A stretch of 5,040 bases of DNA from Clostridiales bacterium UBA4959 (lineage in GTDB: Bacteria; Bacillota; Clostridia; Oscillospirales; CAG-272), in assembly GCA_002397345.1 (NCBI GenBank), contig DHAH01000047.1, positions 1 through 5,040 of the forward strand, read 5' to 3'. Made by a program: the position numbers and the translations under genes. Below the pieces are notes generated by a model that worked only from the letters and a program-made list of their open reading frames with translations, did no database searches and was not told where the DNA came from. How positions within the stretch are numbered: position 1 is the first letter of the stretch; every line of letters starts with the position of its first letter. Of this stretch, positions 1 through 5,040 are shown piece by piece.

Positions 1-18
1 AAAGCTCCGCAAAAACTT

Positions 19-48
19 TTGAAATATACAAATGTTTTATAATAGATT
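19..48 (+). promoter_or_regulatory. Possible promoter region upstream of nadE
   Basis: A perfect TATAAT lies at 38-43 in AT-rich DNA. A good -35-like TTGAAA at 19-24 is only 13 bases away from it, too close for a normal sigma-70/sigma-A pair. The same TTGAAA is 18 bases from a weaker TAGATT at 43-48, which would be a standard spacing. Either arrangement would start transcription around 50-58, so the inverted repeat at 78-129 would be in the nadE leader. AT-rich DNA gives such matches by chance, so this is tentative. Confidence 0.3.
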
Positions 49-77
49 TTAAAAAGACAAAAGAAAAGTTATTTATA

Positions 78-129
78 GCGGGACAGTTCGAGGGTAGCGC
101 CCTCGAACGTATCTCCCGTATTGTCCCGC
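78..129 (+). repeat. Nested inverted repeat in the nadE leader
   Basis: GCGGGACA (78-85) is the exact reverse complement of TGTCCCGC (122-129). Immediately inside, GTTCGAGGG (86-94) pairs perfectly with CCCTCGAAC (100-108) around the loop TAGCG. The 13 bases at 109-121 are unpaired in this fold but contain TCCCG (114-118), a second copy of the outer partner. The 5' arm could pair there instead, giving ATA-CGGGA with TCCCG-TAT and one bulged G. The structure ends 23 bases before the nadE start. It has no U-tract after it, so it is not a typical terminator. It may be a folded mRNA leader or a copy of a dispersed palindromic repeat. I do not recognise it as a known riboswitch class. Confidence 0.7.
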
Positions 130-137
130 AATATTAT

Positions 138-145
138 AAAGGGTG
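138..145 (+). promoter_or_regulatory. Ribosome binding site of nadE
   Basis: AAAGGGTG lies just upstream of the ATG at 153, with nine bases between the GGG and the start. It is a partial match to the Shine-Dalgarno consensus. Together with the family-typical N-terminus it supports position 153 as the start. Confidence 0.55.
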
Positions 146-152
146 CAACGAT

Positions 153-2069
153 ATGAATGACGGATTTGTAAAATTAGCGGTCGCGGTACCGCCTCTGCGC
201 GTTGCCGACTGCGGTTATAACGCCGGGCAGATTATTAGATTGGCTCGTGACGCGTCAAACGGGGGAGCGGTTATCGCCGTTTTTCCCGAGCTGTGCGTCA
301 CGGGGAATAGCTGCTCCGACCTGTTTTTCCATTCCGCGCTGCTCGATGGCGCGGAAAAAGCGCTGGGTAATATCGCCGCCGCGACAGAGGGGCTTGACAC
401 GCTGCTCTTCGTCGGCGTGCCGGTCAGAGCGGCGGGCAAATTATACAACTGCTGCGCGGTGCTGCAAACCGGTAAACTGCTCGGGCTGATTCCCAAATCG
501 GCTTATAACGAAGCGCGGCAGTTCGCACCCGCACATGATAACGCGCCCGCATTTGTAGGCATGCCAACAATGGTTGGCGATTTAGAGTTGGACTTCGCCG
601 GACAGCGCGCCCCTTTTGGTACGAACATCTTATTCTGCCACACGAAACTGCGCGAGCTTGTGGTCGGGGTTGAGCTGGGCGAGGATTTGTGGTGCCAAAA
701 CCCGCCGTCAGCCGCTCATTGCGCGGCGGGCGCGGCACTTATCGTTAACCTGTCCGCCTCGCCCGAATTGGTGGGCAAGCCCGAATATAGGCTCGAGCTG
801 ACGAAGCTTCATTCGGGGCGTCATATATGCGCATATGCGCTTGCATCCGCCGGGCCGGACGAATCGACGACCGACCAAATTTGCAGCGGTCATTCGTTTA
901 TTTGCGAATACGGCACGGTTTTAGCAGAAAACGCGCCTTTTGAAAGCGCGGAGCTGACCTTTGCCGAGATAGACGTAAAACGCGTCGATTATGAGCGCCG
1001 CAGGCTGCCAGGCTTCAGGTGTGAGTTAAATCCCGGGTACAGATACATCAGCTTCGGTGCGGAATTGCGTGAAACGACCCTGACACGGCACTTCTCCCGC
1101 ACTCCCTTCGTACCGGAGGACAATACCGAGCGCGACAAGCGTTTTTCGCTGATCCTCGATATGCAGGCGGCGGCGCTTGCCAAACGGATGCGCCATTCCT
1201 CCGCAAAGAGTGCGGTGTTGGCGGTTTCGGGCGGGCTGGACTCGACGCTGGCGCTTATTGTCGCCGCGCGGGCGTGTGACCGTCTGGGCAGACCGCGCAC
1301 CGATGTGCTGGGTATCTCGATGCCCTGCTTCGGTACCGGATCGCGCACGAAAAATAACGCCGAGCAGCTTTGCAGGCTGATGGGCATAACTTTCCGCTGC
1401 ATTGACATAACCGCTTCGGTGACGCAGCATCTGACCGATATCGGGCACGACCTGCGGACTTATGATGTGACATACGAAAACGCACAAGCGCGGGAGCGTA
1501 CGCAGGTGGCAATGGATATCGCCAACCAGACGGGCGGGCTCGTCATCGGTACGGGCGACTTGTCCGAGATGGCGCTGGGCTGGTCGACCTACAATGGCGA
1601 CCACATGTCGATGTACAATGTAAACTGCTCCGTGCCGAAAACGCTGGTGCGCCATCTTGTGGGCTATTACGCTGATATCTGCGGCAGCGCGGAGCTTGCC
1701 GCGACGCTGCGCGATATACTCGATACACCCGTATCACCCGAGCTTATCCCATCCAAGGAGGGTGAGATTAGCCAGCGTACCGAAGATATACTGGGCGCAT
1801 ACGAGCTGCATGATTTTTTCCTTTATTATATGGTTCGCTGCGGATATGACCCGCGTAAGACGCTGCGCGCGGCAAAATCGGCGTTCGACGGCAGATACGA
1901 CGCCGCTTATATCGAAAAAACGCTGCGCCTGTTCGTGAGCCGTTTTTTCTCACAGCAGTTCAAGCGCTCCTGCACGCCCGACGGTGTGAAACTGGGTACG
2001 GTATCGCTTTCGCCGCGCGGCGATTGGCGCATGCCCTCCGACGCGTCGCCCGCCGAATGGCAATGGTAG
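153..2069 (+). CDS. nadE: NAD+ synthetase, glutamine-dependent architecture, glutaminase Cys replaced by Gly
   Basis: NadE makes NAD+ from deamido-NAD+ and ATP in the cytoplasm, the last step of NAD biosynthesis. Two-domain forms take the nitrogen from glutamine. This 638-residue protein has the usual length for the two-domain type. Residues about 5-300 form the nitrilase-fold glutaminase domain, with the expected Glu46 (FPEL) and Lys115 (IPK). Residues about 330-638 form the synthetase domain, with the P-loop SGGLDST (359-365), MPCFGTGSRTK (390-400), ENAQAR (442-447), GTGDLSEMALGW (466-477), NGDHMSMYNVN (481-491), VPKTL (494-498) and a C-terminal LSPRGDWRMPSDA. These motifs look intact. What is odd is that the family motif EICEDLW reads ELGEDLW here, putting Gly176 (codon GGC, 678-680) in place of the nucleophilic Cys. 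The loop after Lys115 also seems about six residues short. Glutaminase activity is probably lost, leaving an ammonia-dependent synthetase (inference). NAD+ synthetase identity is very secure. Confidence 0.96.
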   Translation: MNDGFVKLAVAVPPLRVADCGYNAGQIIRLARDASNGGAVIAVFPELCVTGNSCSDLFFHSALLDGAEKALGNIAAATEGLDTLLFVGVPVRAAGKLYNCCAVLQTGKLLGLIPKSAYNEARQFAPAHDNAPAFVGMPTMVGDLELDFAGQRAPFGTNILFCHTKLRELVVGVELGEDLWCQNPPSAAHCAAGAALIVNLSASPELVGKPEYRLELTKLHSGRHICAYALASAGPDESTTDQICSGHSFICEYGTVLAENAPFESAELTFAEIDVKRVDYERRRLPGFRCELNPGYRYISFGAELRETTLTRHFSRTPFVPEDNTERDKRFSLILDMQAAALAKRMRHSSAKSAVLAVSGGLDSTLALIVAARACDRLGRPRTDVLGISMPCFGTGSRTKNNAEQLCRLMGITFRCIDITASVTQHLTDIGHDLRTYDVTYENAQARERTQVAMDIANQTGGLVIGTGDLSEMALGWSTYNGDHMSMYNVNCSVPKTLVRHLVGYYADICGSAELAATLRDILDTPVSPELIPSKEGEISQRTEDILGAYELHDFFLYYMVRCGYDPRKTLRAAKSAFDGRYDAAYIEKTLRLFVSRFFSQQFKRSCTPDGVKLGTVSLSPRGDWRMPSDASPAEWQW

Positions 2070-2100
2070 GGGAGCGCGGGGAAACGGGGTACGCTGGGGG
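2069..2100 (+). other. Four-G-tract motif (potential G-quadruplex) at the nadE stop codon
   Basis: G-runs lie at 2069-2072, 2078-2081, 2086-2089 and 2096-2100, separated by 5, 4 and 6 bases. This fits the standard pattern of four G-runs with loops of at most seven bases. The first run begins with the last base of the TAG stop. It is on the coding strand, so the nadE transcript would carry it. Runs 3 and 4 also form the 5' arm of the hairpin at 2086-2137, so the two folds would exclude each other. Folding is inferred from pattern only. Confidence 0.45.
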
Positions 2101-2137
2101 TGGTAGCGTGTGCGCACGCCGACCACCCCCAGACCCC
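2086..2137 (+). repeat. Long GC-rich hairpin downstream of nadE
   Basis: CTGGGGGTGGT (2094-2104) is the exact reverse complement of ACCACCCCCAG (2122-2132). An inner stem GCGTG/CACGC (2106-2110 with 2115-2119) closes a four-base loop. An outer stem GGGGT/ACCCC (2086-2090 with 2133-2137) is separated from the main stem by a three-base bulge on the 5' side. The hairpin starts 16 bases after the stop codon, so it may protect the 3' end of the nadE mRNA or help termination. It is followed by a T-rich but interrupted stretch (2150-2160), not a clean U-tract. I recall similar C-run/G-run palindromes as dispersed intergenic repeats in Clostridia, so a repeat-family copy is also plausible. Confidence 0.7.
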
Positions 2138-2186
2138 CTCAAATATGGGTTTATTATTATTGCCTGTCATATTCAAAAACTCGTAG

Positions 2187-2205
2187 GGGCGGCGTTTTGC
2201 CGCCC
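2187..2205 (+). repeat. Short perfect GC palindrome, candidate dispersed repeat
   Basis: GGGCGGC (2187-2193) pairs exactly with GCCGCCC (2199-2205) around the loop GTTTT. It sits in the context CGTAGGGGCG...CGCCCGTTA, which resembles a short palindromic unit I recall from intergenic regions of Ruminococcaceae-like genomes. No T-tract follows, so it is a poor intrinsic terminator. It ends 29 bases before the activase start and could lie in that gene's leader. Confidence 0.6.
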
Positions 2206-2234
2206 GTTAATAAATCACACGGGGCTGTCGATAT

Positions 2235-3152
2235 ATGATACAGGGTAACATTTTTAACATACAACGGTTTTCCATCCACGACGGTCCGGGCATCCGTACG
2301 GCGGTATTCCTCAAGGGCTGCCCGCTGCGCTGCGCGTGGTGTCACAACCCCGAAAGCTGGAGCGGAGAGCCGGAAATATCGTTTGTCGCTTCTAAATGTA
2401 CCGGCTGCGGACGCTGCGCGGCAGTCTGTCCGAGCGGTGCGCACCGTATTACGGGGACATTCACGCACGAATTCGACCGTACTAAATGTGCGCGCTGCGG
2501 GGTATGTGCCGAGGCCTGTTATAACGGCGCGCTGTCAGTTGCGGGCAGAGTATATACGGCGGAAGCGGTTATCGCAGAAGTATTACGCGACCTGCCCTTT
2601 TACAAAAACAGCGGCGGCGGCGTGACTTTTACCGGCGGAGAGCCGTTTTTCCAATTCGATTTTTTAATGGAGCTGTTGAGATTATCCAAAGCGTACGGAC
2701 TGCATGTCTGCGTTGAAACATCACTGTTCGCGCCGACTGAACCCCTGCTCGCAGCCGCGCGGTATATAGATATATTCTTGGCGGATTTCAAGGAAAGCGA
2801 TTCTGATTTACACCGTGAATTCACCGGCGTGCCGAACGATATTATTATTGCAAATATTCGCGCGCTCGATGCCGCCGGCGCGAAAATAGCGTTGCGCTGT
2901 CCGATAATACCCGATAAAAACGACCGTGAGGAGCATTTCCGCACGATAGCCATGCTAGCCGATTCGCTTGAAAATATTATTGAAGTCGATATTATACCGT
3001 ATCACCCCCTCGGCGTTTCAAAGTGTGAGAATTTCGGGCTGGAGTGCAAATATAATAGCGCCGGTCACCGTAACGAATTTATGAATAAATCGCGCGCAAA
3101 GGAAATTGCCGAATATATTCGCGCAAAAACGCGTGCAGCCGTCGTGTTATAG
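2235..3152 (+). CDS. Glycyl-radical enzyme activating protein (radical SAM, PflA-like)
   Basis: Enzymes of this family cleave S-adenosylmethionine at a [4Fe-4S] cluster and use the 5'-deoxyadenosyl radical to install the glycyl radical on a partner enzyme under anoxic conditions. The 305-residue protein opens with the family pattern [14 protein letters not shown] (9-22). The radical-SAM motif CPLRCAWC follows, with Cys29, Cys33 and Cys36, and then HNPES. A ferredoxin-like insert carries two more cluster motifs, Cys55/58/61/65 and Cys85/88/91/95. TFTGGEP (131-137) is the SAM-contacting GGE region, and ADFKESD contains the family's D-x-K motif. The insert and length match the longer activases (choline lyase, glycerol dehydratase and similar) rather than classical PflA, which lacks the insert. 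GGGG at 2221-2224 is 10 bases before the ATG, and the N-terminus fits the family exactly. No glycyl radical enzyme is adjacent, so the partner is unknown. Confidence 0.94.
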   Translation: MIQGNIFNIQRFSIHDGPGIRTAVFLKGCPLRCAWCHNPESWSGEPEISFVASKCTGCGRCAAVCPSGAHRITGTFTHEFDRTKCARCGVCAEACYNGALSVAGRVYTAEAVIAEVLRDLPFYKNSGGGVTFTGGEPFFQFDFLMELLRLSKAYGLHVCVETSLFAPTEPLLAAARYIDIFLADFKESDSDLHREFTGVPNDIIIANIRALDAAGAKIALRCPIIPDKNDREEHFRTIAMLADSLENIIEVDIIPYHPLGVSKCENFGLECKYNSAGHRNEFMNKSRAKEIAEYIRAKTRAAVVL

Positions 3153-3301
3153 CTGTAAATTATATTTGCTTTACATATTATAAAAAGCGGTTTACCGCGC
3201 CGCGATTGCATATTAATGATAATTACACAATAACATAACAATGCATTCACAATATTGGATTAAAATGATTTAGATTGATTTTAAAATGCGGTAATTTTTC
3301 T

Positions 3302-3319
3302 CGGTTAAAAAATTAACCG
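3302..3319 (+). promoter_or_regulatory. Perfect 18-bp dyad before the carboxyltransferase gene
   Basis: CGGTTAAAAAATTAACCG is a perfect inverted repeat with 7-bp arms and an AAAA centre. It ends seven bases before the GGAGG ribosome binding site. It could be a repressor operator, or an RNA hairpin followed by TTATT acting as a weak attenuator. The palindrome is directly visible; the regulatory role is inferred. Confidence 0.5.
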
Positions 3320-3326
3320 TTATTCC

Positions 3327-3331
3327 GGAGG
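3327..3331 (+). promoter_or_regulatory. Strong ribosome binding site with long spacing to the carboxyltransferase start
   Basis: GGAGG is a strong Shine-Dalgarno core, but 14 bases separate it from the ATG at 3346, more than the usual five to nine. No ATG, GTG or TTG in that frame lies between them. The only closer option would be a rare ATT at 3343. Position 3346 therefore remains the best start. Confidence 0.65.
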
Positions 3332-3345
3332 TAGCTTTATTTATT

Positions 3346-4785
3346 ATGGAAAATCATAGTTATAAATCGGTTTCGGAGCTGCGAGCTCTGCGCGAGGACG
3401 CCGGTCACGCCGGTGAGATTGTAGCCGCGCTTTTCGACGCCGGAACCTTTGTCGAGACAGGAGCTTATGTTAAGCGGGGCAGCGAGCTTCTCGAAACCAA
3501 AGACGCGGGCGAATTCGAAGGTGTGGTAACAGGTTACGGCGCGATCGCGGGCCGACTGGTGTTCGCGTTCATACAGGACGCGGAACGTTGTTTGGGTGCG
3601 GTGACCGCCGCGCATGCCGACAAAATCTGCGCGCTATATGACTTCGCCGCCAAAAGCCGCGCGCCGGTGATCGGCGTTCTTTCAAGCTCGGGCGCGGTGG
3701 TGCTCGAGGGTGTGGATGTCCTCGCGGGTTATGGCCGCATAATGCGCAAAAGCGCGTCGCTCCACGGTGTGATACCGCAGATCGCGCTTGTCGACGGCGT
3801 TTGTTCCGGTTTGTCCGCGGCGTTCTGTTCCATGTTCGATTTCGTTGTGGCAAACGAGCGCGACGCAAGGCTGTATATCGCGCCGCCGTCTATAATGAAA
3901 GCCAAATTTAACGCCGCCGATGCCGGTACGGTCAAGCCGCAGGCTCCCGCCGCCGCCGCCGTCGATATGTTTGGCGCGGATACGCTTGACGCTGTCGCGC
4001 GTGTGCGTGCGCTGCTGGCATTTCTGCCCTCCAGCCGTTCCGATGGCACGGTTTACACCGTTTCAGAGGACGACCCGAGTCGCTCCTGCCATATAAACGT
4101 CACGTCCGATAATTACGATATGCAGCAGGTGGTCGCGTCTATCGCCGACCGAGGTGTGTTTTTGGAGTTGCAGGCCGATACCGCACCGGAGATGCTGACC
4201 GGGTTTATTACGTTTAACGGACGCGTGACGGCGCTGGTTGCCAATCAGCCCGCCGTCAAAGACGGTATGCTTACCGCCGGGGCAAGCCGCAAGGCTGCAA
4301 AGCTGGTCAGATTTACGGCTGATTACGGTATCCCGCTGCTCACGCTCGTCGACTGCGGCGGCTTCGAATTCGCACCGCAAAGCGAATTCGCGCCTTATAC
4401 AAGCGAGCTTGCGCTGCTCGCGTCCGCGTACGCGGACAATCGCAACGCAAAAGTGACTGTCACGCTCGGGCGCTCCTACGGCGCGTCCTTCACATTGCTC
4501 GGCTCGAAAGCGCTGGGCGCGGATATTGCGTTCGCGCTTGACAGCGCGAAGATCAGCGTCATGCCGCCCGAAACCGCCGTAGAGTTTGTGTTCGACGCGC
4601 AGATAAAAGCGTCGGACGACCCCGACGTCGCGCGTGCCAAGCTGCTTTCCGGCTGGAACAGCGTGTTGTCCTCGCCGGTCGCCGCCGCCAGAAACGGTGA
4701 GATCGACGACATTATAACCTCCGAGGACCTGCGCCGCCGTACCGCAGCCGCGTTTGAGATGCTCGCGTTCAAAAGCGGGGTGTGA
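3346..4785 (+). CDS. Divergent carboxyltransferase (acyl-CoA carboxylase beta / methylmalonyl-CoA decarboxylase alpha family)
   Basis: Family members move a carboxyl group between biotin and an acyl-CoA, either in carboxylases or in sodium-pumping decarboxylases. This 479-residue protein keeps both crotonase-like halves. The N-half has FDAGTFVE (30-37), GVVTGYGAIAGR (59-70), LEGVDVLAGYGRI (120-132) and GVIPQIALVDG (141-151). The C-half has FLEL (272-275), VANQPAVKDGML (298-309), GIPLLTLVD (328-336), GSKALGAD (386-393), a PPETAVEFVF stretch (407-416) and GEIDDIIT (451-458). It is shorter than the roughly 510 residues typical of MmdA and lacks the N-terminal GKLTARERI-type segment. Several signatures are altered: DSGGAR reads SSSGAV (113-118), CAGGA reads CSGLS (153-157), AYGGAY reads SYGASF (377-382), and the LGG-containing segment is replaced by Ala-rich sequence (about 190-206). 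An OadG-like gene follows at once, favouring a membrane decarboxylase-type complex. Family membership is secure; substrate and activity are not. Confidence 0.85.
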   Translation: MENHSYKSVSELRALREDAGHAGEIVAALFDAGTFVETGAYVKRGSELLETKDAGEFEGVVTGYGAIAGRLVFAFIQDAERCLGAVTAAHADKICALYDFAAKSRAPVIGVLSSSGAVVLEGVDVLAGYGRIMRKSASLHGVIPQIALVDGVCSGLSAAFCSMFDFVVANERDARLYIAPPSIMKAKFNAADAGTVKPQAPAAAAVDMFGADTLDAVARVRALLAFLPSSRSDGTVYTVSEDDPSRSCHINVTSDNYDMQQVVASIADRGVFLELQADTAPEMLTGFITFNGRVTALVANQPAVKDGMLTAGASRKAAKLVRFTADYGIPLLTLVDCGGFEFAPQSEFAPYTSELALLASAYADNRNAKVTVTLGRSYGASFTLLGSKALGADIAFALDSAKISVMPPETAVEFVFDAQIKASDDPDVARAKLLSGWNSVLSSPVAAARNGEIDDIITSEDLRRRTAAAFEMLAFKSGV

Positions 4786-4787
4786 TT

Positions 4788-5040
4788 ATGCCGCTTAATA
4801 TAATTTTACTGACGCTTGTGGAATCCGCTCCTGTACAGAGCACACTTCCGATCGGTGAAAGAATGCTTATCGGGCTTGAAGTCACTGGTATAGGCTTCCT
4901 CACCGTTTTCTCCGTGCTTGCGCTTATCTGGGGCATTCTCATGCTGTTCCGCCGCGTTTTTACAATGAGAACCGGAAAATTGAAAAGCGCGCCGCAGGAA
5001 TCGGACGTCGCGGCTTCGCAGCCTGACGCCGCGCTTGTGG
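4788..5040 (+). CDS. OadG-like sodium-pump decarboxylase gamma subunit (partial, runs off the window)
   Basis: The 84 visible codons are open to the window edge. After a short N-terminal stretch, a single hydrophobic segment (about residues 27-54) contains GLEVTGIGFLTVFSVLALIW, the arrangement typical of OadG/MmdD gamma subunits (GL, then G-x-G/M, T-V/VF, L-x-L-x-W). It is followed by basic residues (RRVFTMRTGK) and an Ala/Pro-rich, probably flexible tail. In sodium-pumping decarboxylases this small membrane protein anchors the carboxyltransferase and helps assemble it with the beta subunit. The ATG lies two bases after the upstream stop, so translation is probably coupled. A second ATG at 4863 (residue 26), preceded by GGTGAAAG, is a possible alternative start, but family members usually have a short N-terminal extension. 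The 3' end, and any biotin carrier or beta-subunit gene, lies outside the window. Confidence 0.8.
   Translation, partial: MPLNIILLTLVESAPVQSTLPIGERMLIGLEVTGIGFLTVFSVLALIWGILMLFRRVFTMRTGKLKSAPQESDVAASQPDAALV

Larger units (their letters stand above)
3153..3345. other. AT-rich intergenic region between activase and carboxyltransferase genes
   Basis: This 193-base spacer is much richer in A and T than the flanking genes. It contains a short GCGG-TTTA-CCGC palindrome (3187-3198), an AT-rich imperfect dyad (TTAAAAT 3260-3266 with ATTTTAA 3278-3284), two TGATTT copies ten bases apart (3266 and 3276) and a perfect dyad at 3302-3319. The gap and its composition suggest a promoter for the downstream operon. 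TTGGAT (3255-3260) and TAAAAT (3282-3287) are too far apart to be a confident -35/-10 pair. No coding sequence is supported here. Confidence 0.55.

Noticed and set aside
1..37. Tail of an upstream gene or its terminator at the window start
   Set aside because: No reading frame or hairpin with a T-tract could be supported in these few bases.
78..152. NAD+ or other known riboswitch controlling nadE
   Set aside because: The location is suggestive, but I cannot match the sequence to the conserved core of any riboswitch class known to me. It is reported only as an unexplained structure.
1026..1655. 209-codon open frame on the minus strand inside nadE
   Set aside because: It lies wholly within the well-supported nadE synthetase domain and has no recognisable motifs. 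It is a shadow frame of GC-rich coding sequence.
2024..2248. 74-codon + strand frame spanning the nadE end, spacer and activase start
   Set aside because: It overlaps two solid genes in another frame and is translated largely from the palindromic spacer. Its composition (Arg/Pro-rich) and lack of a ribosome site argue against a gene.
3182..3198. Minus-strand intrinsic terminator (GCGGTAAACCGC followed by TTTTT when read on the minus strand)
   Set aside because: The stem is only four to five bp and there is no minus-strand gene upstream of it to terminate. On the + strand it has no U-tract.
3949..3963. GCC trinucleotide run as a phase-variation tract
   Set aside because: The run is short, encodes part of an Ala-rich segment in frame, and a whole-unit change would not shift the frame.
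3346..4785. Carboxyltransferase as a pseudogene
   Set aside because: The frame is uninterrupted, the C-terminal family motifs are kept and the gene is tightly coupled to the next one, so divergence is a better description than decay.

Overview
The window looks like chromosomal DNA of an anaerobic Clostridia-type Firmicute, probably an uncultured relative of the Oscillospirales/Ruminococcaceae. The grounds are GC-rich genes separated by AT-rich spacers, an oxygen-sensitive glycyl-radical-enzyme activase, a biotin-dependent decarboxylase/carboxylase cluster with an OadG-type membrane subunit, and GC-rich palindromes in the spacers. The taxonomic call is an inference. All genes lie on the + strand. 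There is no gene-free stretch over 300 bases, and no RNA gene, CRISPR array or insertion sequence could be recognised.

Layout. 1-152: AT-rich leader with a possible -10 box and a nested inverted repeat. 153-2069: full-length two-domain NAD+ synthetase (nadE). 2070-2234: GC-rich spacer with four G-tracts, a long hairpin and a second short perfect hairpin. 2235-3152: radical-SAM activating enzyme with a two-cluster ferredoxin insert and no glycyl radical enzyme beside it. 3153-3345: AT-rich spacer with an 18-bp perfect dyad just before the ribosome binding site. 3346-4785: divergent carboxyltransferase of the acyl-CoA carboxylase / methylmalonyl-CoA decarboxylase alpha family. 4788 to the window edge: start of an OadG-like gamma subunit, two bases after the previous stop.

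The carboxyltransferase and OadG-like genes are the only clear operon. They suggest a biotin-dependent, possibly sodium-coupled, membrane (de)carboxylase whose biotin carrier and beta subunit would lie beyond position 5040. NadE and the activase appear to be separate transcription units.

The most notable observation is in NadE. Its ammonia-ligating synthetase domain is intact, but the glutaminase (nitrilase-fold) domain has Gly at position 176 where the family has its catalytic Cys, and it lacks several residues of the loop after the catalytic Lys. The enzyme may therefore use free ammonia, although it keeps the glutamine-dependent architecture. The carboxyltransferase is comparably altered: several of its signature Gly-rich motifs are changed while the overall fold pattern remains. 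No wholly new multi-gene system is evident.
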